Of a stretch of 18,849 bases of DNA, positions 7,365-15,783 are shown in pieces. Both the position numbers and the translations under genes were made by a program. Numbering within the stretch: the stretch's first letter is position 1; each line of letters opens with the position of its first letter. Origin of the DNA: CAZUQP01 sp964484285 (lineage in GTDB: Bacteria > Pseudomonadota > Gammaproteobacteria > DSM-16500). Where the stretch lies: assembly GCA_964484285.1 (NCBI GenBank), contig CAZAEO010000032.1, forward strand, positions 1 to 18,849. The letters run 5' to 3'. The notes under the pieces are model-generated. The model did no database searches. It saw nothing but the letters and a program-made list of their open reading frames with translations, and was not told the origin of the DNA.

Positions 7365-7952
7365 GTGTCAGCTAATGATGCCAAAGCGGGAAGTACCGCA
7401 TCCTTACAGCATAAATTACATCAGAATAATGATGCAGATGATCTGAATGCAGAAGAGCATCCTGATGCTATGCTTGAACATCCATCTTATGAGGAATTAC
7501 AGAATAAATTAACAGAAGCAGAAGAAAAAGCGACCCAATCCTGGGAGCGTCTCTTGCGTTTGCAAGCCGACATGGACAATATGCAGCGACGAGCTGAACG
7601 TGATGTAGCGAATGCCCATAAATATGCACTTGAAAAGTTTGTTCTTGAGTTGTTGCCTATTGTGGACGGGTTAGAGCGTGCTCTGGCTGCTCACGCAAAT
7701 GAGCAATCAGGGCCTGATTCATTATTAGATGGTGTTCATCTTACATTAAAAATGTTATACACCACGTTTGAAAAATTTGGTATCCAGCAGGTGGATCCAC
7801 AATCACAACCTTTTAATCCGGAACAACATCAAGCAGTATCTACGCAAGCAGATCCTAATACGCAATCTGGAACAGTATTGGCTGTATTACAAAAAGGTTA
7901 CTTATTGAATAATAGATTAATTCGACCCGCTCTGGTGGTTGTTGCAAAATAA
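7365..7952 (+). CDS. grpE: Nucleotide exchange factor GrpE
   Basis: Dimeric co-chaperone that releases ADP from DnaK and so resets its cycle. The 195-residue product is standard length. It has a polar, probably unstructured N terminus (about 1-40), a long helix rich in Glu, Gln and Arg (about 40-90, including the LLRLQADMDNMQRRAERD motif), and the C-terminal beta domain with FGIQQVDPQSQPFNPEQHQA and KGYLLNNRLIRPALVVV. The start is GTG at 7365, supported by a strong GGAGG Shine-Dalgarno at 7355-7359; the next in-frame ATG would remove much of the N terminus. It is followed by dnaK after 68 bases and is probably heat-induced from the promoter at 7287. Confidence 0.95.
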   Translation: MSANDAKAGSTASLQHKLHQNNDADDLNAEEHPDAMLEHPSYEELQNKLTEAEEKATQSWERLLRLQADMDNMQRRAERDVANAHKYALEKFVLELLPIVDGLERALAAHANEQSGPDSLLDGVHLTLKMLYTTFEKFGIQQVDPQSQPFNPEQHQAVSTQADPNTQSGTVLAVLQKGYLLNNRLIRPALVVVAK

Positions 7953-7958
7953 GAGCAA

Positions 7959-7986
7959 TTGAAAAATCAAGAAATACCCACATATA
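7959..7986 (+). promoter_or_regulatory. Possible second sigma-32-like promoter for dnaK
   Basis: TTGAAA (7959-7964) and CCCACATATA (7977-7986) are separated by 12 bases in the grpE-dnaK gap, 34 bases before the dnaK ATG. Both halves resemble sigma-32 elements, but each has mismatches and the region is AT-rich. Confidence 0.35.
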
Positions 7987-8020
7987 TTAAAAGTAATGAC
8001 CCTTTATTTTGGAGAAAAAC

Positions 8021-9958
8021 ATGGCAAGTAAGATTATTGGTATCGATCTGGGGACAACAAACTCATGTGTCGCGGTGATGGAAGGGGATAAAGTTCGCGT
8101 CATTGAAAATGCAGAAGGCGATCGTACTACCCCATCTGTTGTCGCCTATTTAGATAATGATGAAGTATTAGTAGGCCAACCCGCTAAACGCCAAGCAGTC
8201 ACCAATCCAACAAATACTGTTTATGCTGCCAAACGATTGATTGGTCGTCGTTATGATGAAGAGGTTGTACGTAAAGATAAAGAAATAGTGCCGTATAAAA
8301 TTATTAAGGCTGATAATGGCGATGCTTGGATTGAAGTATTAGGTAATAAAAAATTGGCACCGCCACAAATTTCTGCACAAGTACTTATGAAAATGAAAAA
8401 AACGGCAGAAGATTACTTGGGCCATCCTGTTACAGAAGCTGTGATTACGGTACCTGCTTATTTTAATGATTCTCAACGTCAAGCAACGAAAGATGCGGGA
8501 CGTATTGCAGGCCTGGAAGTAAAACGCATTATCAATGAACCTACTGCAGCAGCGTTGGCATTTGGTTTAGATAAAAAACCAGGTGATCGTAAAATTGCTG
8601 TTTATGATTTAGGTGGTGGAACATTTGATATTTCAATTATTGAAATTGCTGAAGTGGATGGTGAGCATCAATTTGAAGTGTTATCGACGAATGGTGATAC
8701 CTTCCTTGGCGGTGAAGATTTTGATTTGCGTTTAATCAATTATTTGATTGACGAATTTAAAAAATCATCAGGAATTAATTTGCGTAACGATCCACTTGCG
8801 CTACAACGTCTTAAAGAAGCGGCAGAAAAAGCCAAGATTGAATTGTCTTCAGCACAACAAACTGAAGTGAATTTACCTTACATTACTGCTGATGCAAGTG
8901 GTCCAAAACATTTGAATGTTAAAATTACCCGCGCAAAATTGGAATCATTAGTAGAAGATTTAATTCAACGTACAGTTGAACCATGCAAGATAGCTATTAA
9001 AGACGCGGGTGTCAGCATCAATGATATTGTTGATGTGATTTTAGTAGGCGGGCAAACACGCATGCCTATGGTTCAAGAAACAGTTAAACAAATTTTTGGC
9101 AAAGAACCACGGCGCGACGTGAATCCTGATGAAGCTGTAGCGGTAGGTGCGGCTGTACAGGGTGCCGTGCTTTCAGGCGCTGTGAAAGACGTATTATTGC
9201 TGGATGTGACTCCGCTTTCTCTGGGTATTGAAACCTTAGGTGGCGTAATGACTAAACTTATCGAGAAAAATACCACTGTTCCTACAAAAGCAAATCAAGT
9301 CTTTTCAACTGCGGCAGATAGTCAAACTGCAGTGACTGTGCATGTATTGCAGGGTGAACGTGAGATGGCTTCAGCGAATAAATCATTGGGCCGTTTTGAT
9401 TTGACAGATATTCCTCCAGCGCCACGCGGCATGCCACAAATTGAAGTTGCGTTTGATATTGATGCCAATGGTATTTTACATGTTTCCGCAAAAGATAAAG
9501 CAACGGGCAAAGCGCAGTCTATTGTGATCAAGGCATCAAGCGGTCTTGCAGAAGATGAAATTAAAAACATGATTAAAGATGCTGAAACACATGCTGCTGA
9601 AGATCGTAAATTTCATGAATTAGTCACAGTCCGTAATCAAGCAGATAATATGATTCATGCTGTTTCCAAATCATTAAAAGAAGCAGGGGATAAAGTATCT
9701 GCGGATGAGCGTGCCGCAATTGAACGTGCAGTCGAGGCATTGAAAGAAGCAGTGAAAGGAAATGATAAGGATCTAATTGAGGCTAAGACAAAAGAGTTGA
9801 CGGATGCTTCAGCGAAGATGGCAGAAAAACTTTATGCAGCATCATCGCAACAGCCAGATACGGAACAGCAACCGGGATCACAACCTGAAGAAGGTAAGAA
9901 GGGTGATACCGTTGTTGATGCAGAGTTTGAAGAAGTAAAAGATGATGATAAGAAGTAA
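8021..9958 (+). CDS. dnaK: Chaperone protein DnaK (Hsp70)
   Basis: ATP-dependent Hsp70 chaperone that binds exposed hydrophobic segments, working with DnaJ and GrpE. From ATG 8021 it has 645 residues. The ATPase domain (about 1-385) shows phosphate loop 1 (IGIDLGTTNSC), the INEPTAAALAFGLD and DLGGGTFDISI motifs, and VGGQTRMPMVQ. The DVTPLSLGIETLGG motif follows, then the substrate-binding domain. The lid ends in a linker rich in Gln, Pro and Gly and an acidic tail, DAEFEEVKDDDKK. A TTG at 8009 is in frame, but GGAG at 8011-8014 with six-base spacing fixes the ATG at 8021. It sits between grpE and dnaJ; a GC-rich stem-loop follows its stop. Confidence 0.98.
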   Translation: MASKIIGIDLGTTNSCVAVMEGDKVRVIENAEGDRTTPSVVAYLDNDEVLVGQPAKRQAVTNPTNTVYAAKRLIGRRYDEEVVRKDKEIVPYKIIKADNGDAWIEVLGNKKLAPPQISAQVLMKMKKTAEDYLGHPVTEAVITVPAYFNDSQRQATKDAGRIAGLEVKRIINEPTAAALAFGLDKKPGDRKIAVYDLGGGTFDISIIEIAEVDGEHQFEVLSTNGDTFLGGEDFDLRLINYLIDEFKKSSGINLRNDPLALQRLKEAAEKAKIELSSAQQTEVNLPYITADASGPKHLNVKITRAKLESLVEDLIQRTVEPCKIAIKDAGVSINDIVDVILVGGQTRMPMVQETVKQIFGKEPRRDVNPDEAVAVGAAVQGAVLSGAVKDVLLLDVTPLSLGIETLGGVMTKLIEKNTTVPTKANQVFSTAADSQTAVTVHVLQGEREMASANKSLGRFDLTDIPPAPRGMPQIEVAFDIDANGILHVSAKDKATGKAQSIVIKASSGLAEDEIKNMIKDAETHAAEDRKFHELVTVRNQADNMIHAVSKSLKEAGDKVSADERAAIERAVEALKEAVKGNDKDLIEAKTKELTDASAKMAEKLYAASSQQPDTEQQPGSQPEEGKKGDTVVDAEFEEVKDDDKK

Positions 9959-9989
9959 ACTTCGGTTATACTTCTACACAAAAAACATC

Positions 9990-10031
9990 CCCCGCTGGAA
10001 GTTATCTCTGTATGCTCAATTGAGAGCGGGG
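9990..10031 (+). promoter_or_regulatory. Intergenic stem-loop between dnaK and dnaJ
   Basis: CCCCGCT (9990-9996) pairs with AGCGGGG (10025-10031), enclosing 28 bases that include the palindrome CTCAATTGAG (10015-10024). It is the only GC-rich inverted repeat in the 105-base gap and has no T run after it, so it looks more like an mRNA processing, stability or partial-termination element than a full terminator. Its 3' arm ends 32 bases before the dnaJ ATG. Confidence 0.55.
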
Positions 10032-10063
10032 ATAACATCTCGCTAACATGAATGAATAATCAC

Positions 10064-11173
10064 ATGTCAAAAAAAGACTATTATGAAGTGCTAGGCGTAT
10101 CGCGTAACGCAAATGACGAAGAAATTAAAAAAGCGTTTCGTCGGTTAGCTATGAAACATCATCCTGATCGTAATCATCATGATAAGGCTGCCGAAGAGAA
10201 ATTCAAAGAAATCCGCGAAGCTTATGAAGTGTTATCGGATAATCGTAAGCGTGCTACGTATGATCAGTTTGGTCATAACGCCCAGGAAGCAGGTGGTTTT
10301 GGTGGAATGGGCGGGATGAATTTTAGTGATATTTTCGGAGACATTTTTGGGGACATTTTTAGCGGAGGTCGTGCTGGCCCACAAAGGGGGGCTGATTTAC
10401 GTTACCATCTCGAAGTAACGCTAGAACAAGCAGTGATTGGTACCGTTGCTGAAATTACTATCCCTACCCAGGTTGCGTGCAGTGGATGTGGTGGTAGCGG
10501 AGCACGTAAAGGCGCATCACCCACTACTTGCGGTGATTGCGGTGGTCATGGGCAAATTCGTATTCAGCAAGGATTTTTTTCAGTACAACAAACCTGTCCT
10601 TCATGCCGAGGAAAAGGGCGATTGATTTTGGATCCTTGCCCTCTGTGTCATGGAAAAGGTCGTCGCAAACAAACCAAGAAATTATCTGTTAAAATACCAC
10701 CCGGAGTTGATACAGGCGATAGAATTCGTTTGGGTAGCGAAGGTGAAGCGGGCGAACCAGGAGCGCCATCTGGCGATCTTTATGTGCAAATTAATGTAAA
10801 GCAACATTCTATTTTTGAGCGCGATGGTACAAATTTGCATTGTGAAGTTCCAATTAGTTTTGTGACGGCTGCGTTGGGCGGTGAATTGGATGTTCCTACC
10901 TTAACGGGACGTGTTAAATTAAAAGTGCCTGCTGAAACACAATCAGGCAAAGTATTCCGCTTAAAAGGGATGGGCGCTCCCTCCGTGCAAGGAGGAGGTA
11001 CAGGTGATTTGTTGTGTAAAGTTATCGTAGAAACTCCTGTCAACTTGACGCATAAACAAAAAGAATTGCTCGGGCAGTTTGAAAAAACTCTTTCTATGGA
11101 TAATAAACATAATCCAAGATCAAATTCTTGGTTTGATAAAGTAAAAAAATTCTTTGAAGATATGAAGTTTTAA
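10064..11173 (+). CDS. dnaJ: Chaperone protein DnaJ (Hsp40)
   Basis: Type I Hsp40 that delivers substrates to DnaK and stimulates its ATPase. The 369-residue product has the J domain with HPD at residues 33-35, and a Gly/Phe-rich linker (about 76-105, including repeated DIFG units). The zinc region has four CxxCxGxG-type repeats at Cys139/142, 156/159, 178/181 and 192/195, followed by the C-terminal substrate domains. The start is taken as ATG 10064 because MSKKDYYEVLGV matches the family; an in-frame ATG at 10052 would add four residues. Neither start has a clear Shine-Dalgarno, which is unusual beside its neighbours; the nearest purine run, GCGGGGA, lies in the upstream stem-loop. Confidence 0.96.
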   Translation: MSKKDYYEVLGVSRNANDEEIKKAFRRLAMKHHPDRNHHDKAAEEKFKEIREAYEVLSDNRKRATYDQFGHNAQEAGGFGGMGGMNFSDIFGDIFGDIFSGGRAGPQRGADLRYHLEVTLEQAVIGTVAEITIPTQVACSGCGGSGARKGASPTTCGDCGGHGQIRIQQGFFSVQQTCPSCRGKGRLILDPCPLCHGKGRRKQTKKLSVKIPPGVDTGDRIRLGSEGEAGEPGAPSGDLYVQINVKQHSIFERDGTNLHCEVPISFVTAALGGELDVPTLTGRVKLKVPAETQSGKVFRLKGMGAPSVQGGGTGDLLCKVIVETPVNLTHKQKELLGQFEKTLSMDNKHNPRSNSWFDKVKKFFEDMKF

Positions 11174-11230
11174 CCTGCATTCGGTAGCTGAAACTGTGCA
11201 GTAGGTTTAAAGTGCATCTAGAGGTATAGT

Positions 11231-11707
11231 ATGAATAAAGTTCCTATGACTGTTTTTGGCGCAGAAAAATTGCGCGAAGAATTACATCATTTAAAAACAA
11301 TTGAGCGTCCTAGAATTATTAATGCCATTGCGGAAGCACGGGCTCATGGCGATCTAAAGGAAAATGCAGAGTATCATGCAGCACGCGAGCAGCAAGGTTT
11401 TGTTGAAGGACGAATCTTAGAAATTGAAAGCAAATTATCTATGGCGCAGGTCATTGATGTGATGCAGATTGAAAACACAGGAAAAGTTATTTTTGGCGCA
11501 ACAGTCACATTAGATAACGTAAATACGGGCGTAGAAGTATGTTATAAAATTGTAGGGGATGATGAAGCTGAAATTCGCGCTAATAAAATTTCAATTAGCT
11601 CACCTATTGCACGCGCCTTGATTGGAAAATATGAAAGTGATGCAGTTGAAGTGCGTACGCCGGATGGGGTAATTGAGTATGAAATTGTTAAAGTAGCCTA
11701 TATATAA
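11231..11707 (+). CDS. greA: Transcription elongation factor GreA
   Basis: Binds in the RNA polymerase secondary channel and triggers cleavage of backtracked RNA. The 158-residue product is the same length as the E. coli protein and very similar. The N-terminal coiled coil contains the highly conserved HGDLKENAEYHAAREQQGF, whose tip acidic residues are Asp41 and Glu44. The C-terminal FKBP-like domain holds VIFGATV, IVGDDEA and SPIARALIG. ATG 11231 is preceded by GAGG at 11221-11224. It follows dnaJ directly, without the dapB-carA-carB genes found between them in pseudomonads, and precedes rlmE. Confidence 0.96.
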   Translation: MNKVPMTVFGAEKLREELHHLKTIERPRIINAIAEARAHGDLKENAEYHAAREQQGFVEGRILEIESKLSMAQVIDVMQIENTGKVIFGATVTLDNVNTGVEVCYKIVGDDEAEIRANKISISSPIARALIGKYESDAVEVRTPDGVIEYEIVKVAYI

Positions 11708-11733
11708 TTTAATTATTTATTCATAGAGTCTTC

Positions 11734-12348
11734 ATGCCAACCAGTAAAAGCAGCCGTCGCTGGCTTCGAGAACATTTTTCTGATCCCTATGTGAAACAAG
11801 CCAAACAAATGGGATTTCGTTCGCGCGCGATTTATAAATTACTCGAAATACAAGAACGCGATAAGCTATTTAAACCTGGTATGACTGTCATTGATTTGGG
11901 TGCGGCGCCAGGTGGTTGGTCACAATTGGTTGCTAATTTGGTAGGCAAACAAGGACAGGTTTTTGCAATTGATATTCTACCTATGGCGCCTCTTCCTGGC
12001 GTGAAATTTATTTTAGGCGATTTTACTCAAGCTGAAGTGGTAGAGGAATTGTTAAAACGGTTAGGGGAAGCGAAAGCAGATTGGGTGATTTCAGATATGG
12101 CTCCTAATATGAGCGGGGTTGATAGCGTAGATCAATCACGCTCGTTGGCGTTAGCCGAATTAGCATTTGATTTAGCGCAACATGTTTTACATAAACAAGG
12201 GGGATTGTTAGTAAAAGTTTTTCAAGGCGAGGGATTTGATGCATTCTTGAGGATGTTGCGTCACTATTTTAAAAAAGTCATTATCCGCAAGCCTAAAGCA
12301 TCTAAGAATCGTTCACGAGAAGTGTATTTGCTGGCAAGAATGGCGTAA
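11734..12348 (+). CDS. rlmE: 23S rRNA 2'-O-ribose U2552 methyltransferase RlmE (FtsJ/RrmJ)
   Basis: SAM-dependent enzyme that methylates U2552 in the 23S rRNA A loop, a late step of large-subunit assembly. The 204-residue product has the SAM-binding motif DLGAAPGGWSQ at 54-64. Its catalytic tetrad Lys35, Asp121, Lys161, Glu196 corresponds to Lys38, Asp124, Lys164, Glu199 of E. coli with a constant offset of three. The N-terminal SSRRWLREHFSDPYVKQA is the usual RNA-binding start. It starts 26 bases after greA and sits before ftsH, the conserved greA/rlmE/ftsH order; the small RNA-binding gene yhbY, often found beside greA, is not here. Confidence 0.96.
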   Translation: MPTSKSSRRWLREHFSDPYVKQAKQMGFRSRAIYKLLEIQERDKLFKPGMTVIDLGAAPGGWSQLVANLVGKQGQVFAIDILPMAPLPGVKFILGDFTQAEVVEELLKRLGEAKADWVISDMAPNMSGVDSVDQSRSLALAELAFDLAQHVLHKQGGLLVKVFQGEGFDAFLRMLRHYFKKVIIRKPKASKNRSREVYLLARMA

Positions 12349-12385
12349 GTAAAAAATGACAATGCTTTTTTCTCTATTTTACTTA
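12346..12385 (+). repeat. AT-rich inverted repeat spanning the rlmE stop
   Basis: TAAGTAAAA (12346-12354) is the exact reverse complement of TTTTACTTA (12377-12385), with 22 bases between, including a run of T. The 9-bp stem is almost all A-T. It may be a weak terminator or mRNA-end hairpin between rlmE and ftsH, or chance in an AT-rich gap. Confidence 0.3.
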
Positions 12386-12432
12386 AGGTATTATGACTTT
12401 ATATAGGCAGTGAGTTGAAAGGGGTTCATCAG

Positions 12433-14370
12433 GTGAATGACACGATTAAAACAATACTTTTATGGATGGTAGCCGGGATCATTCTGGTTTCCGTCTTTAA
12501 TGTCTTTGGACCTAGACGTGAGCCAGAGCAAAGAATTACCTATTCGGCTTTTATGAACGAAGTTAAGCAAGGTAACGTGAGTTCAGTAACGATTTCTGAT
12601 CAGGAATTAGTAGGTACCATGCAAAACAACAAGATGTTTGCAACGTACTTGCCAATGGCAAATGACACGCAACTCTTAAAAGACCTGCTTGACAAGAGTG
12701 TAAATGTAAAAGGCAAACCACCAGAACAGCCAGGTTTGCTTATGCATTTGCTTAATCTATTGCCGTGGATTGTGTTATTTGCGATTTGGATTTATGTGCT
12801 TCGTCAGCAAGCAGGCGGCGGACGTGGGGGAGCATTTTCATTTGGTCGTAGCCGTGCACGCTTATTAAGTGAAGATCAAGTAAAAGTGACATTTGCTGAC
12901 GTCGCTGGTGTGGATGAAGCAAAAGAAGAAGTGAAAGAGTTAGTCGAATTTTTACGTGATCCGAATAAATTTCAAAAATTAGGCGGCAAAATTCCGCAGG
13001 GCGTGCTGTTGGTCGGTCCTCCCGGTACCGGAAAAACATTATTGGCCAAGGCCGTTGCAGGGGAAGCCAAGGTGCCATTTTTTACAATTTCAGGCTCTGA
13101 TTTTGTTGAAATGTTTGTGGGTGTTGGCGCATCACGCGTGCGCGATATGTTTGAACAAGCTAAAAAACAAGCGCCTTGCATTATTTTTATTGATGAAATT
13201 GATGCAGTAGGTCGTCATCGTGGCGCAGGTTTAGGCGGAGGTCATGATGAGCGTGAGCAAACACTGAATCAATTGCTTGTTGAAATGGATGGATTTCAAG
13301 GCAATGAAGGAGTCATTGTTATTGCTGCAACCAACCGTCCTGATGTGTTAGATAATGCATTGTTGCGTCCAGGTCGATTTGATAGACAAGTGGTCGTTGG
13401 TTTGCCTGATGTGCGTGGACGCGAACAAATTATGCGAGTTCACATGCGTAAAGTGCCATTAAATGATGATGTGAATCCAGCTGTTATTGCGCGTGGGACA
13501 CCTGGGTTTTCGGGTGCTGATCTTGCCAATATTGTTAATGAAGCAGCTTTATTTGCTGCTCGTGCTAATAAACGTGCTGTAGGTATGGAAGAATTTGAAA
13601 AAGCCAAAGATAAAGTTATTATGGGAGCAGAACGTCGCTCCATGGTGATGAGCGAGTCAGAAAAGAAATTAACTGCTTATCATGAAGCAGGCCATGCTAT
13701 TGTAGGGCTCTTAGTTCCGGAACATGATCCTGTTCATAAAGTTACAATTATTCCGCATGGCAGAGCTTTGGGTGTGACGATGTTTTTACCTGAAGGTGAT
13801 CGTTACAGTTATAGCAAAGAACATTTAGAAAGTAAGATTTCGAGTTTATTTGGGGGCCGTATCGCGGAAGTTATTATTTTCGGTCCAAGCAAAGTCACGA
13901 CAGGCGCTTCAAACGATATCCAAAAAGCAACTGAATTAGCAAGAAGTATGGTAACAAAATGGGGTCTTTCTGAAAAATTAGGTCCTCTGACTTTTGGAGA
14001 TGACGAAAAAGAAGTTTTCTTGGGGCATTCTGTTGCGCGGCATAAGGAAATTTCTGAAACAACATCGGGCATTATTGATCAAGAGATACATGTTATTATT
14101 GACCGTAATTACAAACGTGCAGAACAAATTCTACGAGAAAATCTTGAAACATTACATACGATGGCCCAAGCGCTCATTAAATATGAGACGATAGGGGTAG
14201 AGCAAATTCAAGATATCATGTCTGGTAGGCCAATGCGTGAACCCGCCGGCTGGCCGGAGAGTGGTAAGCAGAACAATACAAAAATACCCCCATTAACTGA
14301 TGAGCCCAAAGAACATGGTACTGTTAAAAGAGACGATAACGAAGGACTCCGTTCAGCAAACGACGAGTAA
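12433..14370 (+). CDS. ftsH: ATP-dependent zinc metalloprotease FtsH
   Basis: Inner-membrane AAA+ protease that removes membrane proteins and short-lived regulators; in E. coli these include sigma-32 and LpxC. The start is GTG 12433, with AAGGGG ending 8 bases before it; a TTG at 12415 is less likely. The product has 645 residues. Two membrane segments (about 5-25 and 102-124) flank a small periplasmic domain. Walker A GPPGTGKT is at 195-202, and the second-region motif includes ATNRP and LLRPGRFDRQ. The zinc motif HEAGH is at 417-421 with Asp495 as third ligand, the same numbering as E. coli FtsH. The polar C-terminal tail overlaps glmM. Since E. coli FtsH degrades sigma-32, its presence beside the heat-shock genes may be functionally relevant, but that is inference. 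Confidence 0.97.
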   Translation: MNDTIKTILLWMVAGIILVSVFNVFGPRREPEQRITYSAFMNEVKQGNVSSVTISDQELVGTMQNNKMFATYLPMANDTQLLKDLLDKSVNVKGKPPEQPGLLMHLLNLLPWIVLFAIWIYVLRQQAGGGRGGAFSFGRSRARLLSEDQVKVTFADVAGVDEAKEEVKELVEFLRDPNKFQKLGGKIPQGVLLVGPPGTGKTLLAKAVAGEAKVPFFTISGSDFVEMFVGVGASRVRDMFEQAKKQAPCIIFIDEIDAVGRHRGAGLGGGHDEREQTLNQLLVEMDGFQGNEGVIVIAATNRPDVLDNALLRPGRFDRQVVVGLPDVRGREQIMRVHMRKVPLNDDVNPAVIARGTPGFSGADLANIVNEAALFAARANKRAVGMEEFEKAKDKVIMGAERRSMVMSESEKKLTAYHEAGHAIVGLLVPEHDPVHKVTIIPHGRALGVTMFLPEGDRYSYSKEHLESKISSLFGGRIAEVIIFGPSKVTTGASNDIQKATELARSMVTKWGLSEKLGPLTFGDDEKEVFLGHSVARHKEISETTSGIIDQEIHVIIDRNYKRAEQILRENLETLHTMAQALIKYETIGVEQIQDIMSGRPMREPAGWPESGKQNNTKIPPLTDEPKEHGTVKRDDNEGLRSANDE

Positions 14371-15727
14371 TTCTACAGCTTCTGCGCAACGACAACGCAA
14401 ATACTTTGGTACAGATGGTATACGTGGTCGTGTAGGCATATGGCCTATTACACCTGATTTTATTTTAAAATTAGGTTGGGCTGTTGGAAAAGTACTTGCT
14501 AGACAAGAATCAGGTAAGGTGCTGATTGGTAAAGATACTCGTATCTCTGGCTATATGTTTGAATCTGCTTTAGAGGCCGGTCTTTCGGCTGCGGGTGTTG
14601 ATATTCATTTACTGGGACCTATGCCTACTCCTGCAATTGCTTATTTAACCCGTACGTTACGCGCACAAGCGGGTATTGTTATTAGCGCTTCTCACAATCC
14701 TTATTATGATAACGGCATTAAATTTTTCTCGGCACAAGGAACAAAACTTCCTGATGAATTAGAAATAGCGATTGAGGAACAGCTTGAAAAAACAATGACA
14801 ACTGTGGATTCAGCTGAATTAGGTAAAGCGATTCGTGTTGTAGATGCACCCGGTCGTTATATCGAATTTTGCAAAAGCACTATTTCATCAGATACTACTT
14901 TAAATGGATTGAAAATTGTTATCGATTGTGCGAATGGCGCTGCCTATCATATTGCTCCGAATGTTTTTCTTGAATTAGGAGCGGATGTCATTCAGTTAGG
15001 TATCGATCCAAATGGGATTAATATTAATTCTGAATGTGGTGCAACCCATACAGAAAATCTTATTCAAGCTGTTTTGCGTGAAAAAGCGGATGTGGGTCTT
15101 GCATTAGATGGCGATGGCGATCGCGTTATTATGGTAGACCATGAAGGCCATCTTGTAGATGGAGATGATGTGCTCTATATTATTTCACGACATCGCTATG
15201 AATTGGGTATTTTAAAAGGCGGTATTGTGGGCACTTTCATGTCTAACTTGGGGTTAGAACATGCAATTCATGATATGGGCATAGAATTGGTTCGTGTCCC
15301 AGTCGGCGATCGCTACATCATCGCAGAAATATTAAAACGTCAATGGCATTTAGGCGGTGAGCCATCAGGACACATTATTTGTTCAGATGCAATTACAACA
15401 GGTGATGGCATTATTACTGCCTTGCAAGTTCTTTCAGCTATGCGGCATAAAAAGCAACCATTAGCACAATTAAAGCAAGGGTGGCAGCGATATCCGCAAG
15501 TACTTGTGAATGTAAATGTAACGCAAGATTCTGACCCACTGCAAAACTTACCTATTCGTGCGGCATTACGCGAAGTAGAAAATATTTTAGGTACGACAGG
15601 AAGAGTGTTGCTGCGTCGTTCTGGAACAGAGCAGCTCGTACGCGTGATGGTCGAAGGGGATGATGCACTCCGTGTCAAACAATTAGCAGATCAACTTGCC
15701 GCTGTTGTGAAGGAAGAGTTAGCATAA
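14315..15727 (+). CDS. glmM: Phosphoglucosamine mutase GlmM
   Basis: Converts glucosamine-6-phosphate to glucosamine-1-phosphate for UDP-GlcNAc, the precursor of peptidoglycan and LPS. From ATG 14315 it has 470 residues. The family core starts at about residue 27 (RKYFGTDGIRGRVG). The active serine lies in ISASHNP (Ser126), the metal loop is DGDGDR, and the sugar loop is GGEPSGH. The usual phosphate-loop SGTEP reads SGTEQ here. An in-frame ATG at 14300 is also possible; no start codon lies between 14315 and the conserved core, so about 26 extra N-terminal residues seem real. The gene overlaps the end of ftsH in another frame by 56 bases and has no clear Shine-Dalgarno, suggesting translational coupling. 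The folP gene that usually separates the two is absent. Confidence 0.94.
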   Translation: MVLLKETITKDSVQQTTSNSTASAQRQRKYFGTDGIRGRVGIWPITPDFILKLGWAVGKVLARQESGKVLIGKDTRISGYMFESALEAGLSAAGVDIHLLGPMPTPAIAYLTRTLRAQAGIVISASHNPYYDNGIKFFSAQGTKLPDELEIAIEEQLEKTMTTVDSAELGKAIRVVDAPGRYIEFCKSTISSDTTLNGLKIVIDCANGAAYHIAPNVFLELGADVIQLGIDPNGININSECGATHTENLIQAVLREKADVGLALDGDGDRVIMVDHEGHLVDGDDVLYIISRHRYELGILKGGIVGTFMSNLGLEHAIHDMGIELVRVPVGDRYIIAEILKRQWHLGGEPSGHIICSDAITTGDGIITALQVLSAMRHKKQPLAQLKQGWQRYPQVLVNVNVTQDSDPLQNLPIRAALREVENILGTTGRVLLRRSGTEQLVRVMVEGDDALRVKQLADQLAAVVKEELA

Positions 15728-15730
15728 GCT

Positions 15731-15760
15731 CGCACCCTCAACTGATAAGTTAAGGGTGTG
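15731..15760. terminator. Shared hairpin between convergent glmM and the HU-like gene
   Basis: CGCACCCT (15731-15738) pairs with AGGGTGTG (15753-15760), including one G-U pair. After one mismatch AACT pairs with AGTT around a GATA tetraloop. The hairpin lies 3 bases after the glmM stop and 23 bases beyond the HU-like stop. There is no long T run on either side, so it may work as a bidirectional but weak terminator or as a mRNA 3' end stabiliser. Confidence 0.5.
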
Positions 15761-15783
15761 AATTAAGCTATATGGAAAGGTTT

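Noticed and set aside
11166..11211. Inverted repeat around the dnaJ stop (CTGCA 11175-11179 with TGCAG 11197-11201, plus AT-rich outer pairing)
   Set aside because: The stem is short with a 17-base loop and needs bulges to extend; there is no T run, so I do not call a terminator.
12378..12405. Possible ftsH promoter TTTACT-N16-TATATA
   Set aside because: The -35 is poor and the gap is AT-rich enough that such pairs arise by chance; ftsH may be read through from greA-rlmE.
13994..14194. Plus-strand frame inside ftsH
   Set aside because: It is an alternate-frame shadow of the protease domain, with no start signal or recognisable features.
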